Source: Sporosarcina highlanderae
GTDB lineage: Bacteria > Bacillota > Bacilli > Bacillales_A > Planococcaceae
DNA length: 64,000 bases
Direction: 5' to 3'
Assembly (NCBI RefSeq): GCF_030433715.1
Contig: NZ_JAROCC010000002.1
Location: forward strand, 62,001 to 126,000
Part shown: positions 53,449-62,055 of the stretch, in pieces
How the letters are laid out: every line of letters begins with the position of its first letter
How positions within the stretch are numbered: the stretch's first letter is position 1
The notes under the pieces: generated by a model
What the model was told of the DNA's origin: nothing
Databases searched by the model: none
The model's input: the letters and a program-made list of their open reading frames with translations, nothing else
Program-made: the position numbers and the translations under genes

Positions 53449-54441
53449 CTATCTAAGTCTATTGCGTATTGCAGCACGCAGTACCCTCAAATCCATTTCC
53501 TGCTTAATGAAAAGCCTTTGCGATTCCTCGATTGTCACTTCCTTGAATGAAAGCTGGTCCCCTGCCTTTGCCTGCGCTAACTTCGCGAAATCAACTGATG
53601 ATATCTGCCCGACTTTCGGATAACCACCCGTCGTCTGTCGATCTGCCGCCAAAATGATTGGATTCCCATCCGCAGGGACTTGGATGGAACCATATGTAAC
53701 TGCCTCTGAAACCATTTCAATAGATTCCCTTAATCGCAATGTCGGTCCGTTAATGCGGTAGCCCATCCGGTCCGATTGAGAGCTGACAGTGAATGATTCA
53801 TTCCAAAAATGGTGTCGACTCTCTTCATCGAACAATTCGTACTGCATGCCTCGCATGACTAAAATTTCATAATGCCCCGATAGATTAGGTAGAAGTTTCG
53901 GCGTGATCTGCCAGTCCGCCGCACGTAAAGGCAGGCCGGATACAAGTTTTCCTTTCATCACTTCCGCCAACCTTGATGACGAATTAAAACGAAGGATGTC
54001 CTCTTTCCGCAATGCCCTTCCATCCAACCCGCCAAGCCCGGCCTTCACATACGTTGACCTGCTACCAAGCACTTCCGGTATATCAAACCCGCCGGCAACC
54101 GCCAAATATGCCCGGCATCCGGCCCTTGCTGCCCCGAACCGTAGTTCACTACCTTTGCGAATTAACACCGGCTTCCACATCGGCACAGGCTCGTCCGCAA
54201 CCATTGGTGTTAAATCTCCACCACCTATTGTGATCAATGCATCTTCCTCAAACAATAGATGTGGACCAACAAGCGTCAATTCTAAAGTTGCAACCGCCTC
54301 TTCATTCCCAACAAGCATGTTTGTAACCCGATGTGAGAAAGGATCCATGGCTCCGCCCGCCACAACTCCAAATCTCTGATAGCCATACCTTCCCAAATCC
54401 TGAACCGTATCATGAAGACCTTGTTTGATGACCGTTATCAT
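53449..54441 (-). CDS. pxpC: 5-oxoprolinase subunit C (biotin-dependent carboxyltransferase-like, KipA)
   Basis: A 330-residue protein of the allophanate hydrolase subunit 2 family: [34 protein letters not shown] at the N-terminus (in parts), [23 protein letters not shown], and [16 protein letters not shown]. It forms the PxpBC ATP-dependent part of 5-oxoprolinase. The start overlaps the pxpB stop by four bases. B. subtilis KipA is the same protein. Confidence 0.94.
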   Translation of the reverse strand: MITVIKQGLHDTVQDLGRYGYQRFGVVAGGAMDPFSHRVTNMLVGNEEAVATLELTLVGPHLLFEEDALITIGGGDLTPMVADEPVPMWKPVLIRKGSELRFGAARAGCRAYLAVAGGFDIPEVLGSRSTYVKAGLGGLDGRALRKEDILRFNSSSRLAEVMKGKLVSGLPLRAADWQITPKLLPNLSGHYEILVMRGMQYELFDEESRHHFWNESFTVSSQSDRMGYRINGPTLRLRESIEMVSEAVTYGSIQVPADGNPIILAADRQTTGGYPKVGQISSVDFAKLAQAKAGDQLSFKEVTIEESQRLFIKQEMDLRVLRAAIRNRLR

Positions 54442-55178
54442 TCATCATCACCTCGCAAGTCCTTGTACTCCTCGATTGTTATCTCGTAAAAACGTATTTT
54501 ATCCCCGGGTGCAAGCAAGCTTGGTGGATGTTCATTCGGAAGGAAAAGCTCAAGTGGCGTCCGCCCCATCAATTGCCAGCCCCCAGGTGTTTCAATTGGA
54601 TAAACTCCAGTCTGCATTCCGGCTATGCCAACCGACCTTGCAGGAATCTTTAACCTCGGAGTCTCCTTCCGAGGTGCGCTGATTTTCTCTGACATTCCGC
54701 CAATGAATGGAAAACCCGGTGCGAAGCCTATCATATGTACTGTATAATCACCCGAAGTATGGATTTCGATTACTTCACACGGCGTCAAACCGTTATACTC
54801 AGCAACAAAATCGAGGTCCGGACCATACGATCCTCCATATAAGACCGGAATGCTTACAATCCGTTGTTCAGTATCTGCAACATCTTGCACACCAATGAGT
54901 ATTTCTTGTATCCGAAGGCAAACCTGTTCAAAAGGCGGGTGCTTTCCAATGAACTCTCCAAGTTCATAAATAACCGTGACCGTTGTATAAGCTGGTATAT
55001 ATTCGACCATCCAAGAAGGCGCAACTTCATCCAATCGAGCAACAATCGCATTCACTTTACGTTGCGACAAGTTGCTGATGGCTGCCTCGACTGCTATCAT
55101 CACCGCTTGATCACCAAGTGGTGAAAAGGTATATTCCATATTTCCGACACATCCTGACTGAGTCTTATGAATATACAT
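54438..55178 (-). CDS. pxpB: 5-oxoprolinase subunit B (KipI family)
   Basis: A 233-246 residue allophanate hydrolase subunit 1-like protein: FSPLGDQAVMIAVE, SWMVEYIPAYTTVTVIYE, VLYGGSYGPDLDFVAEYNGL, FAPGFPFIGGM and GGWQLMGRTPLELF. It is called KipI, a kinase inhibitor, in B. subtilis, but the metabolic role in 5-oxoproline cleavage is conserved. ATG 55178 has AAGGT upstream; ATG 55139 (MEYTFSPLGDQ) is an alternative closer to the family N-terminus. First gene of the operon. Confidence 0.92.
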   Translation of the reverse strand: MYIHKTQSGCVGNMEYTFSPLGDQAVMIAVEAAISNLSQRKVNAIVARLDEVAPSWMVEYIPAYTTVTVIYELGEFIGKHPPFEQVCLRIQEILIGVQDVADTEQRIVSIPVLYGGSYGPDLDFVAEYNGLTPCEVIEIHTSGDYTVHMIGFAPGFPFIGGMSEKISAPRKETPRLKIPARSVGIAGMQTGVYPIETPGGWQLMGRTPLELFLPNEHPPSLLAPGDKIRFYEITIEEYKDLRGDDE

Positions 55179-55343
55179 TATTTTACCTTATACTATCGGA
55201 TTAGTAACCTATGTAATTTTCTTGCTTCTTACTATTTGAATGAACAACAAACAAAGAAATTCTAAATTATCTGTATTTAGATATGTCCAATCTAAAAAAT
55301 ATGAAGTACAATCAAACAAATGGATGAAGGGATGTAAGCAAAG

Positions 55344-56873
55344 ATGAAAAAGAACTACATACTAAAAAGGTCGTACCTCGCATTGGCAGTTGCGTTTATT
55401 GCATTGTTCCCAGTCACACATAAAATACCAAATCAGCCTATCGCTGCATCCACAGAAATGATTTACGTAGCATCCATTGAAAAAACCACTATCGACGAAG
55501 ACCTCAGTCAGAAAATAAATGCGATACTGCAAGATCCGAAGCTACAAGGTGCTATTACAGGGGTAAGTATACGAAAAGCTGTAGACGGGGAAATCCTATA
55601 TTCACATTTCAGTGACATCCGCCTCCGCCCCGCATCCAATATGAAATTACTGACAGGTGCGGCGGCATTGGATATCTTGGGACCGGACTATCAATTCTCG
55701 ACAGAAGTACTTACAGACGGACAAGTAAAAGGAGTAGTTCTCCACGGAAACCTTTACCTAAAAGGAAAGGGTGACCCCACATTGATGAAGATGGATTTAG
55801 ATCAGTTCGCAAAAGAATTAAAGGCGAAAGGCATAACCAATATCAACGGCAGCCTGATCGCCGATGACAGCTGGTATGATGATATCCGCTATTCGCAGGA
55901 CCTGAACTGGTCGGATGAACATAGCTATGTCGGGGCACAAGTTTCTGCTTTGACACTTTCACCGAACGAAGACTATGACGCGGGTACTGTGATTATCGAG
56001 GTGCACCCTAACACTAAAATCGGCAGTCCACCAAAGGTGACACTCAACCCGAATAATAGTCACGTTGAAATCGTCAACAAGGCTACCACTGTCTCAAAAG
56101 GGCAGGCGAAAAGCATCTCAATCGAGCGTGAGCATGGTACAAATCGAATCTTTATTGAAGGAAATATGCCGCTTGGTGGTACAATGTCCCGATCCTGGGC
56201 AGCTGTATGGGAACCAACTATGTACGCATTGGATGTATTTCAAAAATCACTTGAAGCGGAAGGCATCCAGTATGTGGGGGGAATGAAAACCGGAGTTACA
56301 CCTGAAAATGCAACCATTCTTGCTTCAAAAAAATCAATGCCACTTGAAGAGCTATTTATTCCATTCATGAAGTTAAGCAACAACGGACACGGGGAAACAT
56401 TGGTGAAGGAAATGGGGAAAGTTCAGAGCGGGGAAGGCAGCTGGAATGCGGGTCTCTCTGTAATGAAAGAGAAACTGAAGGAATTTGGCGTCAACACAGA
56501 TTCTGTCATGCTGCGGGACGGCTCCGGCATGTCGCATAAGAACCTTATTTCAGCAGATGAACTCTCAACAATGTTGTACAACATACAAGCAAAAAGCTGG
56601 TTCCCTGCCTTTGAAACATCGTTGCCAATTGCCGGTATCCCTGAACGAATGATCGGCGGCACGCTACGCAATCGCATGGGAGAGGGAATGACCGCAGTAA
56701 ATGTCAAAGCAAAAACCGGTACCATAACAGGAGTCTCAACCCTTTCCGGCTACGTCACTGCAAAAGACGGTACAGAATTAATTTTTTCGATTTTGATCAA
56801 TAATTACATCTCCGGACCGGTTTCGCCAATTGAAGATGCGATTGTATCAGCGCTTGCGGAATATGAATTTTGA
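55344..56873 (+). CDS. D-alanyl-D-alanine carboxypeptidase/endopeptidase (PBP4-type, peptidase S13)
   Basis: A 509-residue exported class C penicillin-binding protein with N-terminal signal helix (9-28). The serine site SNMK lies in RPASNMKLLTGAAALDILG (about residue 94), DGSGMSHKN in the second-motif region near residue 395, and AKTGTITGVSTLSGY holds the KTG box near residue 455. A long insertion (domains II/III) sits between motifs as in DacB/PBP4a. It trims or cuts D-Ala-containing peptidoglycan cross-links. ATG preceded by GGGATG-type site. Confidence 0.93.
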   Translation: MKKNYILKRSYLALAVAFIALFPVTHKIPNQPIAASTEMIYVASIEKTTIDEDLSQKINAILQDPKLQGAITGVSIRKAVDGEILYSHFSDIRLRPASNMKLLTGAAALDILGPDYQFSTEVLTDGQVKGVVLHGNLYLKGKGDPTLMKMDLDQFAKELKAKGITNINGSLIADDSWYDDIRYSQDLNWSDEHSYVGAQVSALTLSPNEDYDAGTVIIEVHPNTKIGSPPKVTLNPNNSHVEIVNKATTVSKGQAKSISIEREHGTNRIFIEGNMPLGGTMSRSWAAVWEPTMYALDVFQKSLEAEGIQYVGGMKTGVTPENATILASKKSMPLEELFIPFMKLSNNGHGETLVKEMGKVQSGEGSWNAGLSVMKEKLKEFGVNTDSVMLRDGSGMSHKNLISADELSTMLYNIQAKSWFPAFETSLPIAGIPERMIGGTLRNRMGEGMTAVNVKAKTGTITGVSTLSGYVTAKDGTELIFSILINNYISGPVSPIEDAIVSALAEYEF

Positions 56874-56877
56874 TTAA

Positions 56878-56910
56878 AAAAAGGACTGCATAAGCCGCTC
56901 CATGCAGTCC
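56878..56910 (-). terminator. Terminator for the 57071 gene
   Basis: GGACTGCAT pairs with ATGCAGTCC around AAGCCGCTCC. The T run (seven T) is on the minus strand, so it mainly ends minus-strand transcription after passing array C. Confidence 0.75.
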
Positions 56911-56941
56911 CATTCTATTTTCACTTTTTTGTTCGCAATCA

Positions 56942-57063
56942 CGCATAAAAGTCCCGAAATGCGCATAAACACTTGCGATTCACGCATAAATTCTCCCAAA
57001 AACGCATAAAAATAATTTATGCGTGTTTAGGAGGATTTATGCTTCTTTCAACGAATTTATGCG
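56942..57063. repeat. Phased short-motif array C (CGCATAAA every 20-21 bp, head-to-head halves)
   Basis: CGCATAAA starts at 56942, 56962, 56983 and 57003. The motif then reverses: TTTATGCG/T at 57016, 57036 and 57056. Steps are 20, 21, 20 within the first half and 20, 20 in the second. The two central copies form the hairpin ACGCATAAA-AATAA-TTTATGCGT. It lies between the convergent carboxypeptidase and 57071 genes. Confidence 0.9.
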
Positions 57064-57070
57064 TCAATAT

Positions 57071-57475
57071 TCATTCGCACCTCACAATATTGAATAAATG
57101 ATCGGTTTCCTTATACTTTTGATTTTCATAGTCCACTGAAAAATGATACAGGATGCTCTCATTTTCCTTAAATATATGGTTAACTGTGAAAATGCCTTTC
57201 CTCCCTTCACTCTCCCCGATTAAAACCTTCTGTGAGGCAGTATTTGTCCCCGTTGGTGTCAGATAAAAATACATTTTCTTAGTGTTTTTCGCTTGAACTC
57301 CAACAGTAAGTTCGTGTTCGCCTTCCGGAATGCATACCCATCCGTCTTTAACCTCAAAAGGAATGGTTTTGTATTCTACGATCTCAGGTTCCACCGAATT
57401 TGAATTAACAATTTGTTGTACACCTATTAGAGCTCCAAAAATGAAGAAGATAAGGATATCTCTTAGCAGCTTCAA
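57071..57475 (-). CDS. Exported or membrane-anchored hypothetical protein
   Basis: A 134-residue protein with one N-terminal hydrophobic signal/anchor (residues 5-22). The rest is strand-rich (VCIPEGEHELTVGVQAKNTKKMYFYL, GIFTVNHIF). It may be a small beta-sandwich surface protein; no family was recognised. TTG start with GGAGGG upstream. Single gene, read into array C. Confidence 0.65.
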   Translation of the reverse strand: MKLLRDILIFFIFGALIGVQQIVNSNSVEPEIVEYKTIPFEVKDGWVCIPEGEHELTVGVQAKNTKKMYFYLTPTGTNTASQKVLIGESEGRKGIFTVNHIFKENESILYHFSVDYENQKYKETDHLFNIVRCE

Positions 57476-57569
57476 CTATATTCCCTCCATTGTTTTCATT
57501 GTTGCTTGAAGGATTCCCTATTTCAAATAGCGAATACGTCTATATCATACTTTTGAAGGAGGGAATCAA

Positions 57570-58454
57570 TTGGAACAATTATTAAATGACCACTATCAAC
57601 ATGCCGTAACATTTCTAAAAACGAAGGCCCGGCCATTGGAAAAAGCCCTTTATGAATTTGAATTCGAAAATGGTAGTCGCGAGCAGGTTTTAGAGGAGCT
57701 TAAGGTTTATCAAAATGAAGATGGCGGTTTCGGCAAGGGACTTGAACCCGACTTCCGATGCGACGCTTCTTCAGCATTGGCGACAACAATCGGATTGCAG
57801 CTTTTGGCTCGAGTTGGGGCAGATGAATCGGATCCGATGGTGCAAAAGGCTATTCAATATGTGCTCCATACATTTAACGAGGAAAAGATGGGTTGGGAAA
57901 TCGTACCGGAGGAAGTGGAGACCGCACCACGCGCCATTTGGTGGAATTACGGCGGTGATTGGCCCTGGGGAAATCCTAACGCTGAAATGACTGGTTTACT
58001 TCACCATTATAAAGGGCTTGTCCCATCTACCTTTTTGGATAAACTAACGGCTCACGCTTTTTCATACATCAACCAATTAGAGACAGATGATCATCATGAA
58101 TTGCAATGTTTGGTGAAATTGATGAGAGCATTACCTTCTGAAGATGCAGAGAAGATTTCAGTTAGGGTACGCGAGACTGCACAAAAAAGCGTAACGACCG
58201 ACCCAGAAAAATGGCATGGCTACTGCCTTCTCCCTCTTCAGGTCGTACCTTCTTCAAAGTCATTCTTATATGAGGAATTCAAAGACATCATTCCTGCAAA
58301 CATCAAGCATCTCCTTGACACTCAAGCGGAAGATGGCAGCTGGAAACCGGCTTGGGAATGGGGACGGTTCGAAGATGTGTGGGAAATCGCAAAGCAGGAA
58401 TGGAGCGGTGTACTTACACTTGATAATTTGAGGGTGTTGAGAGCATTTGAGTAA
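57570..58454 (+). CDS. Terpenoid-cyclase-like alpha/alpha-toroid protein
   Basis: A 294-residue soluble protein. YQNEDGGFGKGLEPDF near residue 48 and QAEDGSWKPAWEWG near 253 are QW-like motifs (QxxDGxW/F) of the prenyltransferase/squalene-cyclase toroid fold. The catalytic DXDD of squalene-hopene cyclase is not seen, and the protein is under half its length, so no cyclase activity is claimed. TTG 57570 follows GGAGGG. Overlaps the next gene by eight bases. Confidence 0.7.
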   Translation: MEQLLNDHYQHAVTFLKTKARPLEKALYEFEFENGSREQVLEELKVYQNEDGGFGKGLEPDFRCDASSALATTIGLQLLARVGADESDPMVQKAIQYVLHTFNEEKMGWEIVPEEVETAPRAIWWNYGGDWPWGNPNAEMTGLLHHYKGLVPSTFLDKLTAHAFSYINQLETDDHHELQCLVKLMRALPSEDAEKISVRVRETAQKSVTTDPEKWHGYCLLPLQVVPSSKSFLYEEFKDIIPANIKHLLDTQAEDGSWKPAWEWGRFEDVWEIAKQEWSGVLTLDNLRVLRAFE

Positions 58455-58935
58455 GGAAGTAGAACGGAATCAATATATAGAAACTGTGTTACATCAAATC
58501 CATATTGCTGTAAAGTCAACAATTGAAATAATGGACAAGTTAGACACAAGAGATTTAGAAATAAGACCTACAGAAAACAAGTTTTCCATTGGGCAGCTGA
58601 TAGCCCACATATCGCTAATTTGTAAAGCAGACTTGCTTATTTCGGCCGAGGCTAGCGAGGAAGAGATGAGGAACTTTTATTCTTCAAATGCCCTTCACTC
58701 AATAGCTGAAATGAAAGAGGCTCTGCTTTCTAACTTTGCTTTATTGGAAAACCGATATCTCAGTTATACAGAGGAAGAGCTAATGCAAAAGATGGCTTCT
58801 TATTGGGGCGTATACTACACACGGTTTGAATGGCTATTAGAAATCTCTTCCCATCTTTATCATCACCGCGGACAGCTTCATGCCATGCTCGTGCATTGTG
58901 TTAGGAAAGATCCTGAAGTCGCGTTGTTTGATTAA
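58447..58935 (+). CDS. DinB family protein
   Basis: A 162-residue four-helix-bundle protein of the DinB/DUF664 type. NKFSIGQLIAHISLICKADLL carries the first His, and LEISSHLYHHRGQLHAML the C-terminal HxxxHRGQL motif that binds divalent metal. Likely a thiol-dependent transferase; substrate unknown. TTG start overlaps the end of the upstream gene, so co-transcription is likely. Confidence 0.85.
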   Translation: MSKEVERNQYIETVLHQIHIAVKSTIEIMDKLDTRDLEIRPTENKFSIGQLIAHISLICKADLLISAEASEEEMRNFYSSNALHSIAEMKEALLSNFALLENRYLSYTEEELMQKMASYWGVYYTRFEWLLEISSHLYHHRGQLHAMLVHCVRKDPEVALFD

Positions 58936-58947
58936 ATTTGTTTATAA

Positions 58948-58987
58948 AGCCTCCCGGCATATTCATCACCGGGAGGCGTTTCTTTCA
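58948..58987. terminator. Terminator between the DinB and RHH genes
   Basis: GCCTCCCGG pairs with CCGGGAGGC around CATATTCATCA; T-rich on both outer sides. Confidence 0.75.
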
Positions 58988-59374
58988 TAATTCCTGTAAA
59001 GCTATTTTCACTTCAGCATTCGCTTTCAGCACACCTCTAACCTGCACTGAAGCCAATGTCTGTTTTACAAGGTCCGCATCTACATCATCTGCAAACACTA
59101 ACAATCCCGCAACTTTCACATCAATCTTCGTCCTTGAGTCACGAAGTTTTTCTAACTCTTTCTTTCCATATCGGACTACCCCAACGACATACGACTTCCT
59201 GATCACGATGTCTTTAACTTCATCCGAATGCGTTTCCAACTGACTTCGAATTGCAGTTCGAATGAAATCCGTTCTGTTGGAATAGAATCCTTGGTCGACC
59301 AATAAATCAACTTTCCCCAAATCGACAACGTTCATGTTGATTGTGATTTTTTCCGATTCAGCCATCCTTACCAT
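58985..59374 (-). CDS. Ribbon-helix-helix (CopG-type) regulator
   Basis: A 129-residue protein. KITINMNVVDLGKVDLLVDQGFYSNRTDFIRTAIRSQLETH forms an N-terminal ribbon-helix-helix. A C-terminal domain with VIRKSYVVGVVRYGKKELEKLRD and a repeated strand pattern may sense a ligand, NikR-like in layout but without clear metal ligands. A 20-bp perfect palindrome covers its promoter region, which suggests autoregulation. ATG 59374 or 59365 may be the start. Confidence 0.82.
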   Translation of the reverse strand: MVRMAESEKITINMNVVDLGKVDLLVDQGFYSNRTDFIRTAIRSQLETHSDEVKDIVIRKSYVVGVVRYGKKELEKLRDSRTKIDVKVAGLLVFADDVDADLVKQTLASVQVRGVLKANAEVKIALQEL

Positions 59375-59394
59375 CCCCTTCCTTTGGTATGAAT

Positions 59395-59427
59395 ATTATA
59401 GCACATTTACCATCCATATGGATGGTA
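59395..59427 (-). promoter_or_regulatory. Palindromic operator and -10 box of the RHH gene
   Basis: TACCATCCATATGGATGGTA (59408-59427) is a perfect 20-bp palindrome. A minus-strand TATAAT lies at 59395-59400, so the palindrome covers the spacer and -35 region. It is the only operator-like site next to the RHH gene; binding by that protein is inferred. Confidence 0.7.
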
Positions 59428-59440
59428 TACAGATGATAAA

Positions 59441-59506
59441 TGATAAAATAAAAGAATGCCTGCGCAAGATTGAATCTGAAATTCAATCTTGTACAGACAT
59501 TCTTTG
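59441..59506 (-). terminator. Terminator of the 59521 lipoprotein gene
   Basis: AAGAATG...CAAGATTGAAT pairs with ATTCAATCTTG...CATTCTT around CTGAA, with a T-rich end on the minus strand. Confidence 0.8.
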
Positions 59507-59520
59507 CCCCTTATTACTAT

Positions 59521-59910
59521 TCACAACTCGATATTATCACTCATCTCAAACACATCAAAAACATTTTTCTGTATGATCAGCGACATGATTTTGCCCTTTT
59601 TCTCAAAATAATGAACGTGGCCGACCCGCTTTTCTTCAAGCTCCGTCCAGCCCCATTTTTGAATTTCCTCCAAATAGTCTTCAGGCGGAGTACCCTCTTC
59701 ATCCCCGATGCCCTTCAACTTATACTTCGCGGACTTCGCAATTTTCGTCGTGCAATCTTCCGGTTTCACTTCATAGGCATTTTTCGGAACTGGAAATCCT
59801 TCATTGATGACCGCCATCCGATAGCCATCTTCTTCCGTGTATTCATACGCACAACCAGTCATTATCACAGCGGCAACAAGCAGTATCGGTATCAATATTT
59901 GCCTCACCAC
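59521..59910 (-). CDS. Lipoprotein of unknown function
   Basis: A 129-residue protein with signal peptide and lipobox MTGC (Cys20), then a soluble domain of about 105 residues (GYRMAVINEGFPVPKNAYE, EEIQKWGWTELEEKRVGHVHYFEKKGK). The compact strand-helix-strand pattern is conserved-looking, but no family was recognised. Single gene. Confidence 0.7.
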   Translation of the reverse strand: MVRQILIPILLVAAVIMTGCAYEYTEEDGYRMAVINEGFPVPKNAYEVKPEDCTTKIAKSAKYKLKGIGDEEGTPPEDYLEEIQKWGWTELEEKRVGHVHYFEKKGKIMSLIIQKNVFDVFEMSDNIEL

Positions 59911-60025
59911 GGCAACCCCCTCACGGACTTCACATCTGTTACCTTTAGAGTAATAGGAAAGTTACCGTTTGTCACTCGACGAAATTGTGACAACATGAAT
60001 CTTTAACTGGACAGTTTGTTTTCGA

Positions 60026-60376
60026 TTATTTCTCCCATAGTTCAATCCATCTTCCTTCTGGATCAGCAATCCAAACAAATGTCCCATATTCGCTTTTTTC
60101 TGGTTGTTTTAAAAGTGGGATTCCAATTTTCTCGAAATGTTTTAGCCAAGATTCGATATCTTCCACTTGAAAATTCAGCATTACAGATTGTTCCTTTGGA
60201 AAATAATCACTATCTTCTTTAAACAAAGAAAAGATTGTTTCGTTGTCTACTTCTGGTTTTAGAATCGTACCATTCCACTCTTCCATCGATAAACCAAGGG
60301 TTTCTTTATACCATCTTCCCAGTACATTAACGTCTTTTGTTCTCCAAAAGACACCACCGAAACCTTTAATTTTCAT
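60026..60376 (-). CDS. VOC family protein (glyoxalase/bleomycin-resistance fold)
   Basis: A 116-residue two-repeat VOC protein: GGVFWRTKDVNVLGRWYKETLGLSM at the N-terminus and YGTFVWIADPEGRWIELWE at the C-terminus, the typical metal-binding Glu end. Substrate unknown. It starts with AGGAGGTTAGGATT upstream and overlaps the preceding NUDIX gene by four bases. Confidence 0.88.
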   Translation of the reverse strand: MKIKGFGGVFWRTKDVNVLGRWYKETLGLSMEEWNGTILKPEVDNETIFSLFKEDSDYFPKEQSVMLNFQVEDIESWLKHFEKIGIPLLKQPEKSEYGTFVWIADPEGRWIELWEK

Positions 60377-60912
60377 AATCCTAACCTCCTATTAAATAGT
60401 TCATTGTCACATAATCCAGTTCTTCTCTTTTTTACTCCTAATGCTGCATCCATAATTTCATCAAAGCCCTTCTGCCATCCCTTATGATAGTGAGCAGCCT
60501 CTTCCGGCCTGATCAGCATACGTTCCGACGATTCAAAACCTGCATCAAACGGCAATAATTCCGTTATATCCATCCTATAAAACACTTGGTAACCCACTTT
60601 TGGATAAGGACTGGATGGATTCCATAATGGATTTTCCTCATGATTCACTTCTATTGCGCCCAAAAGTGTCCAGTCCCCCGTCACATAAGCCTCCTCCATT
60701 ACTTCACGAATGACACATGCTTCCACAGTCTCGCCATCTTCGATATGTCCTCCTGGAAAATCCCAACCACGATCATTCAAATTAACCAAGAGCAGCTGCC
60801 CCTCATAAAAACAAAAAGCATGGACACTTGTGATCAATTCCCTTTGCGGCATCAAATCTTTCATCCACATGAGCTTCAGTTTATGTCCGCCCCAATCGAC
60901 ATATATTCCCGT
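60373..60912 (-). CDS. NUDIX hydrolase
   Basis: About 179 aa. The NUDIX box is GGHIEDGETVEACVIREVMEEAYV (GX5EX7REUXEEXGU pattern with Ala for the second-last Gly), preceded by LLLVNLNDRGWDFPGG. It hydrolyses a nucleoside-diphosphate-linked substrate, not identifiable here. GTG 60912, with GAGGGA seven bases upstream, is preferred; TTG 60948 (after GGGGAAGG) is possible. The longest ORF to 61041 lies inside the upstream gene. Confidence 0.82.
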   Translation of the reverse strand, partial: TGIYVDWGGHKLKLMWMKDLMPQRELITSVHAFCFYEGQLLLVNLNDRGWDFPGGHIEDGETVEACVIREVMEEAYVTGDWTLLGAIEVNHEENPLWNPSSPYPKVGYQVFYRMDITELLPFDAGFESSERMLIRPEEAAHYHKGWQKGFDEIMDAALGVKKRRTGLCDNELFNRRLGL

Positions 60913-60925
60913 CACCAGGAATCCC

Positions 60926-61633
60926 TCATTTCCCCAAAGAATAACCTTCAAATAGCCTTCCCCCGTACGGGGCAAGCACTTCGTCGGTGATATTGATAAT
61001 TCCTTCCCGATCACCGGTCTTATAAAATGAATGAAACGCACTTACAAACCGATTGGCAAAATCCTCGTCGTATTGTTTCAATGCACGGATAATCCACTTG
61101 GACGCACCGATCCATTTACCATTCGTCCGGAGTACAAATTCATGAATTGCTTCACCAAGTGTATTAGCGATGAAAAGCGCTTCCGCCTCATTTTGCGTGC
61201 CTAATAAATCGCCGAGTGCGTCCGTTAGCATATATCTCTTTGTTAACAAGGTCTGTTCAGACCAGGGGGCTGGTCCATTATTTAACAGCACCGCTGCTTC
61301 ATTTTTGATGTTCGATAGAATTCCTGCATCCACTAAAACAATTCCTTCCGCCACCATTCGCGGCAAGGTGGGACGCGCTCTTTCTGCGTCTGTTTGAAAG
61401 TAGGTTTTATAGGAGGTCAAAGTATGTACGAATACTTCAATTGGCCAGTTGTATTCAATGCGGGATTCGCGATAGGCATTCTGAATTTGATTATCAAAAA
61501 TTACGATATCCAAATCGGATGTAGGCGTCTCTTCTCCCCTCACAACGCTTCCCGCAAGGACTGCAGCTTGACACTGAGGGTAATATTCATCGACAAACCG
61601 GTTTGCTGCAAATAGTGCTTCCATCCTTTTCAT
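60926..61633 (-). CDS. Nucleotidyltransferase-domain protein
   Basis: A 235-residue protein with an N-terminal minimal nucleotidyltransferase fold: AAVLAGSVVRGEETPTSDLDIVIF (GS...DxD metal-binding) and a third acidic strand IEVFVH. A helical C-terminal domain follows. It resembles aminoglycoside/lincosamide nucleotidyltransferase-like proteins, but resistance is not implied. ATG 61633 (MKRMEALF) follows GGAGGAACCAAG. Confidence 0.82.
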   Translation of the reverse strand: MKRMEALFAANRFVDEYYPQCQAAVLAGSVVRGEETPTSDLDIVIFDNQIQNAYRESRIEYNWPIEVFVHTLTSYKTYFQTDAERARPTLPRMVAEGIVLVDAGILSNIKNEAAVLLNNGPAPWSEQTLLTKRYMLTDALGDLLGTQNEAEALFIANTLGEAIHEFVLRTNGKWIGASKWIIRALKQYDEDFANRFVSAFHSFYKTGDREGIINITDEVLAPYGGRLFEGYSLGK

Positions 61634-61661
61634 CTTGGTTCCTCCAACCATTTTCGAGTCT

Positions 61662-62051
61662 TTATTTAATCAATCTCTTTACAATTTCCATAGGGCGAAC
61701 ATCCAACATTTCAAGCTTGTCAATAGGTATCCACATCGGCTTATAAATTCCCCTATTCCGATCTGCCTCATATTCCTCACCTTTTCCCGCACCAAATGTC
61801 CCTCCGACAATCGTTGAAAGAAAAAAATGCTGAGTCCCATTATTATTCACAGTTCCAATAAGCGTCTGTATTTCAATTTGTACACCTAACTCTTCCATCG
61901 CCTCCCGGACGGTTGCTTCCTCAGGGCTTTCCCCGTCCTCAATTCCACCGCCAGGAAAAACGTAATATTCCGTTCCATCGCGAATCCTCTGAATGACTGC
62001 CACCATATCTTCTTTAATAATTACAGCAGTTCCTCGATTTCTCAGTTTCAA
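61662..62051 (-). CDS. NUDIX hydrolase
   Basis: A 129-residue NUDIX domain: RGTAVIIKEDMVAVIQR, then YYVFPGGGIEDGESPEEATVREAMEELGV with the complete box. MutT-like in size; substrate unknown. TTG 62051 follows GAGGAAGTGACG, a few bases after the stop of the GNAT gene, so they probably share a transcript. Confidence 0.88.
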   Translation of the reverse strand: MKLRNRGTAVIIKEDMVAVIQRIRDGTEYYVFPGGGIEDGESPEEATVREAMEELGVQIEIQTLIGTVNNNGTQHFFLSTIVGGTFGAGKGEEYEADRNRGIYKPMWIPIDKLEMLDVRPMEIVKRLIK

Positions 62052-62055
62052 AACG

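Noticed and set aside
54438..55178. Sporulation kinase inhibitor KipI as primary function
   Set aside because: The full pxpB-C-A operon points to 5-oxoprolinase; no kip regulator or sporulation kinase gene is adjacent.
10778..57063. Phased arrays as CRISPR arrays
   Set aside because: Repeats are only 7-12 bp and spacers 12-14 bp, no cas genes are present, and real CRISPR repeats and spacers are both above 20 bp.
57570..58454. Functional squalene-hopene or terpene cyclase
   Set aside because: Less than half the usual length and no DXDD or DDXXD catalytic motif.
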